DNA of 64,000 nt from Myrica gale (lineage: Eukaryota > Streptophyta > Magnoliopsida > Fagales > Myricaceae), in contig OZ005607.1 in assembly GCA_963930655.1 (NCBI GenBank), positions 18,054,374 to 18,118,373 on the forward strand, in the 5' to 3' direction. Positions 36,092 through 48,269 of the stretch are shown in pieces. Made by a program: the position numbers and the translations under genes. The stretch's first letter is position 1; each line of letters starts with the position of its first letter. The notes under the pieces were generated by a model. The model did not search any database. It was not told the origin of the DNA and saw only the letters and a program-made list of their open reading frames with translations.

Positions 36092-38576
36092 ATGGCCAAC
36101 GTCGGAGGTTCTTCGAGTGGTGTTGCTAAAATTCCCAAGGTGGTTGAGAGGCATGAGGGCCATTAGGGCCCTAGCCAGATTGTGGAGGCTGATTTCAAGA
36201 CTTTTTATGTTGAGTACCGTTTCCCAAGAGGACTCGTTTCCGTCTTTCGTCTAACAATGAGACGCCTTACACCAATGGAGCCAAGGGAGAGATGTGCTTC
36301 TTTGAGGCTCCTTTAAAATATGGGGTAAGATTTTCTCTTCCTCTTAGTATTTGTGTCCGACCCAAATAGTCCCTAATGCTTGGAGGGTTTTAATAGGTTG
36401 CACCGTTATGTGGCCGATGCATCTTGGGCTCGAATGTCAACTAACTTTGAAGGAGTTTATGTGGCTTCACACTCATTTGTTCTTTCCAAGTTGATAGATT
36501 TTGGTATTTTTTCCCTCGTAATCAGGGGGTCTCCCCGATTACTTTCTACCCTGATAACAACAAAGGATGGCATGATCGTTACTTTTTCATGTCTAGTATT
36601 GGATGAGAGTGTTTCCTTGGTGAGGATCACCAAAGCAAATCTTCCATATGTAAGGTGTTTGGATCCGTTCCAGATCATCACAGGAGGGAGATCACGGGTC
36701 TTACTTCGGTAGAGCAGGCTCATGTGGACGCCATTCTGGAAATCGGTTCCATATACTGGAACACTTTGGTTTGCAAGGAGAATGAGGGTTGGTAGGGATA
36801 CACCATGTCTAGGCTTTCTCCTAGGGCAAATCCTTATCCTCGACCTGAGAAGAGTTTTCGCAAACGTCCTCTGCGTGAGGATTTGAGAAAAGATATTTCT
36901 TGTCTTTCTTTTGGGGGTTACGTCGACTAAACGAAGACACTTTTGTGAGGTTGAGGGTTCTTCCCATAGATCTTCTTCAAAGAAAATAAAAACATCTCCT
37001 CCCGTGGCTTCTGAGGTTGGGGAGGAAGAATTGGAGGAAGCGCCTTTGGGCCGCAAATCTTCTAAACGTGGAGCAAGTAGTGGTGACTACCTTACGGTTA
37101 TGGATCTCCATTCCATTCTACCTGCTAGTTGTGATTTTGTTTTTGTTTGATCTTTTGTAGGCTCTGAGGACATTCCTCATGTATTCAACCTTATTTTTGG
37201 GGTTCATATGGAGATAGTGATCCCTGTAGTGAATGACATTTGTGAGATTAAAAGACTTCTTCTTTTAGCATTGCATTAGCGGCTCTTTCTATTCACAATG
37301 AGTCTTTTTTTATCTCCTGGGGCTTCTAGCCCAGTTGCTATACCGACAATGGATCTACCTGAGACTTTCATAGCGGACTGCTTGGAAGTTGATGAAGAGG
37401 ATAGACTTACGGCTCCTTCAGGCCTTCGAAATATGATCTTACTGTCTGATTCCACCTCTTCGAGCGGATCAAATTTGTCGGAGACTGTAACTAGTCCTTA
37501 AATGCAATCTGACGCGCTCCCGTCAGTAAAGATCTTGTATATTATCCCTCCATTGGTGGCAGTTCCTTCTTTGGAGCAGCATAGCATGCTCGAGGCTACT
37601 ATTGTCAGTGGTTTGGGTACTTCTGCGTCTATACCAGCTGGTGAACCTAGCAAGTCAATGGCCGACGTTATTGGTGGCCCTGTGAGACCTCCAACTCTTT
37701 CGGTCAGAGGCAAAGAGCAAGTTACTTGCCCTCTTGACTCAGATGATTCCGAGGATTCCGATTCTGATCCTTTGGCTCCTTTTGCATGGTGTTCAAGTCC
37801 TTATGCCCGAACTTTTTTGAATGAAGAGATGATGACAGACGCCTTGCGAGCTCCCCGGCATGTGAAAGTTGATAGGATCATGAGGAGCCTATCTCAATGT
37901 GTGTTGTTGGTTGCTGCACTTAATGTGGCTGAATTGATGCATGGAAAGGAGTTGGAGTCTACTCGTTTGAGGTTGCGAAAGTTCGAAGGCAAGTTAGAGT
38001 TTCAGCAGAAACTAGTAGAGAAGTTGCAGACAGTGGCTCGTGGCATCCATTCTCAAGCTCAAACATATGAGGCTAGGGTAACTGATTTAGAGCGCAACAT
38101 CATCTCTCGAAATGCCACTATCGCTAACTGTCAATGCACTTGAGCAGGGGTGTATGGATTTTGAGCTCAACTTGTGTCGGGAGAAAGCGAAACTTTTGCA
38201 ATTTTTGAGTGAGTTTTATGCGTCCTCATCGAAGAGGGAAGATGTGTTGCAGGCTGAAGTAGTGGACCTTCGTTGTGTTATACGTGAGGTTGCTGACACT
38301 TTTGCTACTAAGAAGAGAGACCTGGACGAGACTCACATTGGCCTCAACCTTCGTGTTGCTGCTCTGTAGGCGCCCACTTTTCCTGACCACCCGGTGGTTA
38401 TAGCGTGCAGGTGTATTGGCGTAGCCATGGCAATTCTTGACATGGCTTATAGGAGTGAAAGGAGTCATTTTCAGGTTCGCAAAGAGGGACGTGCTAAGGA
38501 AATTTACCAGCACCTCATCGAAACGTTAGGAACCCGCAATATCCATCTTCCCCCTATGGAAGAAGAGACTTTGTAA
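36092..38576 (+). pseudogene. Putative gypsy-type transposon protein (PF04195-like), broken
   Basis: The start codon is followed by MANVGGSSSGVAK and a stop at codon 25. In-frame and shifted pieces then read ADFKTFYVEYRFPRGLV, NGAKGEMCFFEAPLKYGVRF and, after another shift, QIVPNAWRVLIG. This order (Y/FYE.AL..GLRFPL, then P.AWR.L.G) is that of the plant domain called putative gypsy-type transposon (established family, recalled not searched). Downstream are a basic patch (36930-37090) and an ORF 37502-38143 with a coiled-coil C-terminal half (EFQQKLVEKLQTVARGIHSQ). Further coiled-coil pieces run to 38576 (KEIYQHLIETLGTRN). At least three disruptions are visible, so it is a pseudogene. Confidence 0.6.
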
Positions 38577-38829
38577 TAACATTTTCTTTAATATTTTCTT
38601 TGACTTTGGCTATATCTTTGGACATCTACGATTTGTTGGTTATGCTTTTGACTTTGTTGTTTGTCGCGTATTCGCTATGAGCTTCGTTTACTGCTCATTG
38701 TGGCCATTGGTTGTATACTTTGTAGTCCGCTTTCATCATTTGTATCCTGTTGGACTCGGTTGTTTTCTGTCCATTGTTTTCTGGTTTTTCGAGGTGAGTT
38801 TGGATCTTTTTATTATATCTGACTGAAAA

Positions 38830-39441
38830 CTAGGGTTCTCTGAGGTCATCTTATTCTTGAAGAGACTGAGAACCTTGGTTCTCCTAAGTCTTTTGTTGCG
38901 GATGCGACTAGGAACTGTGGTTCTCCGAGGTCGTCTTACTCTTGAAGAGACTGGGAACCTTGGTTCTCCTTAGTCTTTTGTTGCTGATGCAACTGGGAAT
39001 CGAGGTTCTCAGAAGTCGTCTTACTCTTGGGGGATCGGGAACCTTGGTTCTCCTAAGTCTTTTGTTACGGATGCAACTGGGAATCGTGGTTCTCCGAAGT
39101 CATCTTACTCTTGAAGAGACTGGGAACCATGGTTCTCCTTAGTCCTTTGTTGCGGATGCAATTGGGAACGGTGGTTTTCTGAGGTTTACTCTTAGGGAGA
39201 TTAGGAACCTTGGTTCTGCTAAGTCTTTTGTTGCGGATGCGACTGAAAACCGTGGTTCTTCGAGTTCATCTTACTCTGGAAGAGACTGGGAACCTTGGTT
39301 CTCCTTAGTCTTTTGTTGTGGATACGACTGGGAACCGTGGTTCTATGAGGTTGTCTTACTCTTGGGGAGACTGAGAACCTTGGTTATCCTAAGTCTTTTG
39401 TTGTGGATGCAACTAGGAACCGTGGTTCTCCGAAGTCATCT
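38830..39441. repeat. Minisatellite, about seven ~85-bp units, each a dimer
   Basis: The word GGAACCTTGGTTCTCC (with variants) recurs with starts at 38871, 38956, 39040, 39125, 39206, 39291 and 39376 (aligned on AACC), spacing 81-85 bp. Each unit contains two related halves of about 42-43 bp: GACTGGGAACCTTGGTTCTC with CTAAGTCTTTTGTTGCGGAT, and GACTGGGAACCGTGGTTCTC with CGAGGTCGTCTTACTCTTG. The array sits 250 bp after the transposon ORF remnant. Confidence 0.93.
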
Positions 39442-40130
39442 CATGACATAAATTTTTTATCTCTATTTCTTTGGCGAATGACTTTTGAAGAGAAATCTTT
39501 GGATGTTTCATTTATAGTAAACAGTAGTAAAAGACATGAAAACATAACATAAGTGTAAAGACATGGAGATAAATGGAGTCGAGATGCCTGCACGTAGTAC
39601 TTTCTACTAATTTTTTAAAAACATCCCCAGCAGCTTCTCTATTTTAACCATCTACTTTTACTATTCTATTAAAATATTATTTTTCAAAGATTTCTTTATT
39701 CTTTCTCTAACATTTATTTTTTTGAATATTCGTTTTATCGTAAGGGTCATATTTTTAAATATTTGTATTATCTTAAAAAATTAAATTTTTTAAAATTTTG
39801 ACTTTTTCTAAAGGTGATATTTTTTAAATTTTGTCTTATTCCAAGTGTCATATTTTTAGAAAATGAAAAAAATTTAAAGAAAAAAATTAAAGAGAAATTA
39901 TATTATTATTTTAATATGAAGAAGTGAAGAGTGATTATCTAAATATAGATAAGCACTGTTCACTTGTTAAATTTTGTTAAAATAGATAAGCTGCAAAATA
40001 CACATTTTTAACTATTTAGCTATATTAGTTCTCTATTCTAACTAAAAACGCTAGAATAAATAACCTGTTAATAATGCTCTAAAATGTCCAAAATTTGAAT
40101 TTCCTGGCCACGTGCGACAGCAGGAACTTC
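39442..40130. other. AT-rich stretch, no recognised gene
   Basis: Homopolymer-rich sequence between the minisatellite and the right repeat copy. Nothing else is visible. Confidence 0.45.
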
Positions 40131-40760
40131 AGTCACCGAGTCCGGGGGATAGTTCAGAAAAGTGGTTGTTTCTAACAGCTACTGCCTACTCCCATAAAAC
40201 ATTCTTTTTTTTTTCTTTTTTTTTGGGTGTTTGGTGCAAAAGAGCAATCGCCAACCTAGTTGGTTCTATCTTCGGTTATGTTTGTGTTGTAAAATATTTT
40301 GTATTGGGTTTAGTGTTGATATTGGGTTTAGTGAAAAAGTAAAGAGAGAGGTAATTTTTTATCTTTTTTGTAATTTTTTTATATTTTTGATGGGAGAGAG
40401 AGATATTATATTATAGTATTTTATTAGGAGTTGGTGAAATATTTTATGAAATATTTTGTGCAAACTCACCCTTCGTTTATAAAAAAGCATGTCCCCCCAA
40501 CGTTAAAATCTTGACTTTTTTCAAAAAAAATGTAGCCGTTTGGAATCAGGGTTTAAAAAAGCGTTCTCTTTTGTCTTTTATGCATTGTTATATGTGATCT
40601 ATAAAAAAAAAAAAAAGCATTGTTATATGTGCTATCCTGGTCAGCCGCTGGGTAGAATCCTCTTTAAGTAATCAATCCAGATGGAGCCAAAATCCTTCTG
40701 GTTTTCGGATTAAGCTGCCAGCTTTTTAATTTTTACTTGCGGTAGATTGGAGTTCTTGGA
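40131..40760 (+). repeat. Right copy of a diverged direct repeat
   Basis: Partner of 32249-32780 (words listed there). This copy lacks the GA-rich piece of the left copy and instead carries the MITE at 40225-40471. Confidence 0.75.
40225..40471. mobile_element. MITE with GGGTG ends inside the right repeat copy
   Basis: The left end GGGTGTTTGGTGCAAAAG pairs with the right end ATTTTGTGCAAACTCACCC. The element is about 247 bp, AT-rich and absent from the left repeat copy, which makes it an insertion. Its ends resemble those of the MITE at 62990. Confidence 0.65.
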
Positions 40761-41160
40761 TTCTACACGCATGCTATAATATTTGTACGTGGGTTTTGGA
40801 AAGAAGGCAAGGATCCTTTATAATTTTCAATTTATATTGTATCTATTATATTAAAGAAAGATATAAACAATAAATAAATTTTACAATATTCAATATAATT
40901 CATGTAAAATTTTTAAGCTACAATGTGCCTTAAAATGCAATTTACTTGTCATGTATATTTTTCTCTGAATTGCATAATACAATTTGAGATAGAAAATAAC
41001 AGAAGATACTGATTTAAAAAGGTAAAAATAGAGAAATCATGTGGGATATGTGGTTACATTAAATGTCCAAGATTTATATATATTTTTTTATGAGCACTTT
41101 TTGGTGACATTTGATTTATAAGAATTAGTGAAAAAGGTGGTCAAATCGAGACTCCTCAAT

Positions 41161-41580
41161 CCATTTCCCGTTAGGCTAATGACTATTATTGACAAGACTT
41201 TAAAATTTATGTAATAACGAATTAGAAAACGCCACTTATCCAATTCAAAACGTCAATGCTACAACTATGCCAGGTGTTTGCAATGGAGAGAACGACGTCG
41301 TCTCATTAAGTTATTTTTCATTTTTAACCAGGCGCGATGAGCTAGCAAACACCTCGCGTAGATGTGGCATTGCCATTTTAATTAGACAGGTGGTGCTTTT
41401 TAAATCATTATAACGTGGATTTTAAAGTTCTATCAACAATAGCCGCTAATGGGGCAAATGAGAAATGGACGGAGGGACCTTGATTTAACTTCAAACTTTA
41501 CCGCAAGGGTCTATTTGTTGAAAACGTTACATGAGCTTATTTGCAAACTTCGTATACTTCAAGGCCCTTGGGTGCAATTA
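41161..41580. mobile_element. Decayed foldback element
   Basis: The left arm from 41161 (CCATTTCCCGTTAGGC, GACTATTATTGACAAGAC, TTTAAAATTTATGTAATAAC) is an imperfect inverted copy of 41367-41468. The right side extends further to CCCTTGGGTGCAATTAAG near 41580, a typical outer end of the local Mutator-like elements. The left arm has lost that outer part. Confidence 0.6.
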
Positions 41581-41589
41581 AGTTTTTTT

Positions 41590-42747
41590 TTATAATTATT
41601 ATAATAGAAAAAGATGATTTAATAGGAGAGATATTATTTTTATAGTTATTTTATTAATCAAAATTTTAAGAACTAAAATTTTAGTTTTACAAGTATGCCA
41701 TCTAAAAAACAGAAAGATTTAATACCTGACTTTTTAATTTTATAAATTTAAGACATGAGTTTCATCTTCTAAATTCTGAGATCATTGTGATATTTTCAAC
41801 TACTTTTAAGTAAAATAAGGAAAGAGTCCTATAATCCCTTGTGGAGGGCCACGTGGAAGGACACATGTCTTTCACGTGTAATAACAATAAAGAAAAATAA
41901 GAGAGCTGTAGAACTTGATTTTTTTTTTCTTTTATTGTAAGCCTATTTATCTCTTTATTCCAATTTTTAATCTTTTTGATGATATTTTTTATTGTTTATT
42001 TTTTATTATATTAGAAGAGAGATGACCCTCCACATATTATTAGTGGGGGAGGTCACAATTTTTGAGCAAAAATTAGTTCAAAAATTGAAAGGGGTCTTAG
42101 ATTTTAGAAATAGAAAAAATAGAGTATTAAATTTACAAAATTCAAAAGTTAGGTCTTAAAACCAAATGCTGAAAAAGCACGGGTGGGTGCTACCATATTT
42201 TTCCAAAAAAAAAAAACCACGTTGAATGACTTATTTTAGTAAACTTCTTCTCCTCTTTTTCTATTAATATCCTGTCAAATAATAAATTAATATTTTTGAA
42301 ATTTTTGTAAGATAAAACGAAAAGGAATTCAAGAAAAAGGAGACTCTAAGAGTTTATTATTTAAACTGTTATTATTTATTATGATTAATTGCTTCAAATA
42401 ATTATTTTCTTTATAATTTAGCTTATTAACTAAAACTTTATTGTCAAAATAGATAAAAATAAAACATGTGACACAATTTCTACTGTTAAATTTCATTGAT
42501 GCGTCACGTTGTAAAAAAAAATTAAAGTAATTAAAGTAATCACTAATAAAAAAAATTATAGTTTCAAAAATAAGCATCCTGATGCAGCTAACTCCTTCTC
42601 GGATTAGTCCGATTGATTCAACCAGGAAGCTATTTGTTTGCTGAATTTCCCGTAGATACTAATTTAATAGCAGCTTGCAGAATAAAGCATGAGAGTGTCC
42701 CCAGCAAAATTTTGAAGTTAGATTTAATATGAATCATTTTCTTGCAG
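41590..42747. other. AT-rich DNA where the GH3 5' exons should lie
   Basis: No N-terminal GH3 exon is visible on the + strand here. The region is homopolymer-rich. The 5' part of the gene is therefore missing rather than merely diverged, as far as I can see. Confidence 0.5.
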
Positions 42748-45568
42748 GGATCCTCAACTTATCAAGAAGATTGGAGATGCAACGGCGCTAGAAGTTAGAG
42801 CAACAGGGATTCCTTATGCTTTTGCTCCGTGTATTGCGGTAATAAAACGGTGGATTTGCTTTTAGGTCTGCAGAGACCCAAGATGGGGTCGGTGCTATGA
42901 AAGTTATAGCGAGGACCCTAAGATTGTTCAAGCAATGACTGAGATTATACCCGGTTTGCAAGGAGACATACCTGCGAAATCTCGAAAGGGTGTACCCTTT
43001 GTTGCTGGAAAGTAAGAACCCTTTTGAGAAATTCCTACTCTGTCTTTTTGCTTTAATCTGGATCCATTATTAGCTGGCTATATTATTTTTCCTTGAATAA
43101 TTCAAATCTAATCACTGTTTGAGCTCCAGGATGGACCATTCCTGAGCACAAGAATTGGTAAAAAAGTCTTAAAAGCTGATTGATTCAAGCGTGGAAAAAT
43201 TTGTTGCCATTGTCTTTGTCCTGTAGTGCTCTGCTTTAGTACGTGTTCAGGATCATAACGTTTATGCTTATATGATCACACGTGCTTTTCCTTTTGTTAA
43301 ACTCTTATAACAAACAAACTTTCAAATTCGCATTTGTTGGAAATGATTTAGTTTTTTTACAACTCCACAAACAGCAGAGAAGTGATTTCCCTCGATTTTT
43401 GCTGTCTGTCAAGGGCCAACATCCTCTGCATATATTGCTTTAGTATCACATTATGCATGAATAGTTTCTTTGGGACAATTTTTGGTCTCAATCCGGTGGT
43501 GTGCAATGCTTTTCTAAATATTATAAAGGATGAAATTAGAAAATACTCATTACATCCCCCTTTTCACCGGTCTGATTTCAGCTGGATTGGAGAATCACTG
43601 TAACCATAAAGCATATTCTGCCAACCCCCTTCCCCTATTCCAATTTATGTACTAGGCTCCATGGTTGACATTTTTGCTGCTGCATAGACAAGTTTTATCT
43701 TCGGTCTGTCTCTAGATGATGGCATCTGAAATTAACCAATTAAATGGAGTAGTATTCGAGGCTGGGATCATTGCTTTGCTTATTCATGGATCATCCATCC
43801 CTCCATGCATGGACCCTCCTTTTCGAAATAGCATAATATTTGCATTTTATTGAGCACATAAATGTATTAATTTAAAACCTGCCTGGAATAATTTCACCTG
43901 ATTTGTTGATTGCATTGGCTAGACAAAAGGTTGCAGCCTGTGCTAAGCACTTTGTGGGAGATGGTGGTACGACCTTCGGCATCGATGAGAACAACACCGT
44001 GATCAATTCAAAGGGATTGTTCAGCATTCACATGCCTGCTTACTATAACTCCATCAACAAGGGTGTTGCCACAGTTATGGTATCATACTCGAGCTGGAAT
44101 GGGAAGAAGATGCATGCTAATCGGGATCTTGTCACTGGTTTCCTAAAGGACAAGCTAAAGTTCAAGGTAGCAAAATCATTATTTAGTCTGATCCTCAAAT
44201 TGGTCAACCGAGTGACGGCAACATAATGAGTTTCTTTCAATGTGTTTCAGGGTTTTGTCATCTCGGATTGGGAGGGTATTGACAGGATTACCTCCCCTCC
44301 CCGTGCTAACTATTCCTACTCTGTTGAAGCTGGAGTTGGTGCTGGAATCGACATGGTCAGTCGACATTTATTGTGGTCTAGAACTTGTCATTTTGCGATC
44401 TTCAAATTCAGCTTTGTGTTCCTCGAGAGCTCACACATATGGTTTTCATTTCTGTATTTTTTTTTATCGCTAATGTATCTTTCTATGTCTCACCGATCAT
44501 GGTTCCATATGCCTTCACCGAATTCATTGATGCTCTAACCAATCAGGTGAAGAACAATATCATACCCATGAGCAGAATTGATGATGCTGTGAAGAGAATC
44601 TTGAGGATTAAATTTGTTATGGGTCTCTTTGAGAATCCACTTGCTGATCTGAGCCTGGTCAACCAACTTGGTAGTCAGGTCTGTTCTCAACCTTCTTAAG
44701 ACAACTTCAATACTCTTTCACTATGTTTGTTGTTTGTTTTTGCTTTGCTATAATCAAATACTTTGCCTGAGCAGGAACACAGGGAATTGGCCAGGGAGGC
44801 TGTAAGAAAATCACTTGTGTTACTAAAGAATGGAAAATCTGCTAACAAGCCCTTGCTTCCCCTACCCAAGAAAGCAGCAAAGATACTAGTTGCAGGAAGT
44901 CATGCTGATAACTTGGGTTATCAATGCGGAGGCTGGACGATCACATGGCAGGGTCTTCAAGGCAATGATCTTACAAGTGGTACGTTAACGTCTTACCAAT
45001 TGGATGTGAATTCTCTCATGTTCAACATTACGTTGGCAAGCCATCCTCCTCCAACATGGAAAGTGAGAAATTTTACTATTGACTCACGGGAAGACACCCA
45101 TCATCGTACAAACTTATACCCTCTTTAAAGCCAACCTGCATGATCTACTTTACAGTTTGTTTGATGGTCCAACATTTGCATCAACAGGCACTAAAATCGT
45201 AAATGCCGTGCATAACACGGTTGATCCTTCTACCGAGGTTGTCTACAGTGAGAATCCTGATGCAGAGTTTGTCAAGTCTGAGAAATTCTCCTACGCCATT
45301 GTTGTTGTGGGTGAGCCCCCCATATGCAGAAATGTTCGGCGACAGCTTCAATCTGTCCATACCAGAGCCTGGTCCCAGCACTGTCAAGAACGTGTGTGGA
45401 GCCATCAAATGCGTTGTTGTTGTGATTTCTGGCCGCCCTGTCGTGATCCAGCCATACCTGGAAACAATTGATGCGCTTGTGGCTGCTTGGCTCCCTGGAA
45501 CTGAAGGCCAAGGCGTTGCCGACCTACTGTTCGGCAATTACGGCCCGGATCGATTAAGCGCAATATAA
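42748..45568 (+). pseudogene. GH3 beta-glucosidase (exoglucanase-like) pseudogene
   Basis: Remaining exons: 42748-42838, 42866-43011, 43923-44166, 44251-44355, about 44497-44678, 44775-44979 and 45188-45568. They read [51 protein letters not shown], the nucleophile motif [44 protein letters not shown] and [20 protein letters not shown], as in plant cell-wall GH3 beta-glucosidases. Faults: no 5' exons; the intron 42839-42865 is only 27 nt and would add a stop if retained; no AG acceptor directly precedes the 44497 exon (CTCACCGATCATG); six C at 45316-45321 where five restore the frame into [11 protein letters not shown]; and the C-terminus ends [12 protein letters not shown], short of the usual end. 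It is almost certainly non-functional. Confidence 0.88.
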
Positions 45569-46379
45569 CTAATAGTCTTGTTGAGAAAAGCGAGCAAAAA
45601 GGCTCATTGTACCAGACAAAATGGCCCTCAAGTTTTAATAAGGCCGAGAATGAACTAAATGCCCCTCCCAAATAAAAGTAGAATAAAAAAATTAAAAATA
45701 AATAAATAAAAATAAAAATAAAAAATTTTCTATAAAATATAAAATAAAAGATCTCTTTGTATCTTTTTATTTTTCCGGTGTGGAATTAGACTAATGATAT
45801 GCATCATACTCAAATCAGACTTTTAACAGATTTGTGTATACGTGTCATCAATCTATATATATATTTTTTAAAACATAATTAATAAATAAAATACACAATT
45901 CAGATGATGCCATATATGCATAGGGTCGATTGAAAGTCTGATTTGAGTGGTGTATATCATTATTCGTGAAAATTAATACGCTTTTGGTATTTCTTGCCTA
46001 AATTTTTAGAAGTACCACTGAAGTCGCAGCTATTACATCCAATCCAATTATTCGGGCCTTCTAGAAACCAGCAAGCTGGCATAAAGGCCCAAAATCCAAT
46101 TGGCCCAAGATGAGGGACTACAGGGGCCCACAGGAATAATGGCTCTGTTACAATACCTTCAGGCTTCATTGCTCTCCAAAGACGGTGGCAGAAGTTCCTT
46201 TTAAGTCTTTTGGAAAAATTTAACTGTAGCTTTCATGCATACTGCAAATACCGCTCAGAAGTGTTGAAAGGCTTTCGCAGCAATTTAAATCCATTCAATA
46301 AAGATGTCCTATTTCCCACTGGGGAGTTTTTAAATTTTGAACAGCGTCCAAGAACAAGATATTCAAGAGATATTTCAAG
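45569..46379. other. AT-rich intergenic stretch
   Basis: Poly-A/T and TA runs with no gene. It separates convergent relics of the GH3 and resistance genes. Confidence 0.45.
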
Positions 46380-47460
46380 CTAATCCTGTTTGGAAGGGGC
46401 TTTTAAGTCTCCCACAATGACCAAGATTAAATTTTTTAGGCCATCTGAGAACTCCAATTGATGGATGGACTTGAGATAAACTTTTGCAGTGTTATTGGTC
46501 TGCCTTATTGTCTTGACCAATTCACTTACAGAGTTATTCTTCAACACATGAAGGATATCCTCATAATGCCACAATCTACAATGCTGGCCAATCTCTTTGG
46601 GAAATTTACACCGAACTATTTTCTTGTAACAAAGGATGCATTTGAAATAGTTATAAGGGATTTATTTGTCCATGAGAAAAACATCAATATTGATACCAGA
46701 ATAGTAGCCCAAGGTTTCGAGTATTTCCATTAGTACATTATCTAGGACTTCTCCTTTTAAAGAAACATGCAATGTCCAAGTGCAATTTTTTCTGTGAATC
46801 TTCGAGTCCATTAAAACCTATTTCAAGTACATCCAATATTTCTTTGATTGAATTTGCTTTTAGTTGATCCAAAGCATTTTTTTCATGCATATGTTGTACC
46901 AAACAAAAAAGAACCCAAAACTTTAAGAACTAAAGGAAGGCCTTGAGCGTAAGATATAAAACCCTTAGACAAATTCACGTAGTTTGTACCGGGATAAGGT
47001 TCCTTGAAGGCTAACACACTAAAGAGCGTCAAAGCTTCATCATTATTTATCAGCTTAGCCTCATAGATATAATCCACAAGGCCTTTTAATAAATGATTAT
47101 CTCTGTTTGTTACAATAATCCTACTCCCTGGATCAAACCAGTTATATCTTCCTACTAATGTCTCTAACTGTGTTTCTGCATCCACATCATCGAGAGCAAT
47201 ACAAAATTTCTATTCAACATTCTATTTCCTATCACATTGATTCTCCCACGAACATCCGAGATTTTTCTCTTTTGGCTTGAAAACATCATAAATAAGTTAG
47301 TTTTGCAAAGAGACATTATTGTGCCTTTTTTTTTCTTGTATAGAACTAATAAAACTGGTTGCTTCAAATTAATAAGAAACTCTATCTTAAATAACTTCTA
47401 CATGCAGAGTCGTCTTACCGATACCACCCATCTCATGAATCCCTATAAACCGAAGTTCAT
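46380..47460 (-). pseudogene. TIR-NBS-LRR resistance gene relic, NB-ARC part
   Basis: In gene order: the P-loop region ELRFIGIHEMGGIGKTTLHV (about 47460-47400), then FEATSFISSIQE, the Walker B segment FCIALDDVDAETQLETLVGR, the RNBS-B motif GSRIIVTNRDNHLL, GLPLVLKVLGSFLFG (GLPL motif, about 46930-46890), then LEIGFNGLEDSQKK and LHLDIACFFK, and finally RLWHYEDILHVLKNNS, the usual start of the linker to LRRs. The pieces lie in different frames with several stops (for example after LHVEVI and before KFCIALDD). Such proteins are intracellular immune receptors. This copy is a broken remnant and no LRR array is recognisable to the left. Confidence 0.85.
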
Positions 47461-48269
47461 CCAATTCCATACCAAGTTCATTATTTTTTGGTCAGGAGAT
47501 TCTATTAGGTACAAAGAGCCGAAACATTCAGTTATGTAGAATGTTTAGTTTTGTTTAACAAAGAAATGGGAGCTATTTAGTTTATCATGTCTCAATGGAG
47601 ATAAGGTTTAATTTGTTTGTTCATCGTAAGAAAAGATTATATTTTTTTTACCCTCGAACTATCGTGAAGTTTACAATTTGTACAATAAATTATCAAACTT
47701 GAATCATTATATCCAAAACTATCTACAGGTTCACACTTCGTAAACCATGTAAAGAGATTATCATGGAAATCAATAGGTATTGCACCGTGTGTCAAAATTC
47801 GACTATTAATAGTATGTCATGTGGCCTATTTTTTCTTTTATTGGTTTGCCACAAATTTAGCGTACAAAGCATAAATCTTTTCCCTAAGAAAGAAAGGGAG
47901 GAAGATAGGCAAAGGAAAAGGAAAAGGAAAGGAAAAGAAAAGAAAAGAAAACAAATATGCTTCTGTCGTTGCAAAATAACCGGAAGCTTCTTTAATGAAA
48001 TGTTCAAAACAGTTAGAAGGGTAGCACTTGAGCTGTCGTACGATACAAATGTTGTTCAACAAAGTAAAAAAAAAAAAACAAGCTATTTTTGTTCCTATGA
48101 TTTAGTTTGACTGTTTGTTGAAATTGTTATCATTGTCATAACTTGCTGCACTAAAATACCCCCGAGTTTCTCCCGAGTTATCCCTATCAGAAAAACCTAA
48201 ATGTTACATCTCACGTAAATCCCATCCAGAGAGATCCCACTTGTTTCAAAGCAGCTTTCTACTGTTCTA

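Noticed and set aside
36457..37056. 199-codon ORF on the - strand
   Set aside because: It lies opposite the gypsy-type transposon remnant, has no recognisable domain and its wording looks like an antisense shadow.
32249..40760. The direct repeats as classical LTRs of one intact retrotransposon
   Set aside because: No TG...CA ends, primer site or target duplication could be matched to them, and the two copies are strongly diverged. It is kept as an open question in the findings.
42839..42865. A functional 27-nt micro-intron
   Set aside because: It has GT and AG ends and sits between two well-matched exons, but plant introns need roughly 60 nt or more. Together with four other faults it is better read as a collapsed intron.
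45181..45537. 118-codon ORF on the - strand
   Set aside because: It is antisense to the last exon of the GH3 pseudogene, whose + strand reading is clearly homologous.
47763..48110. 115-codon ORF on the + strand
   Set aside because: It is driven by a purine-rich GAAAAG tract that gives a Lys/Arg/Glu run and lies inside the resistance gene relic.
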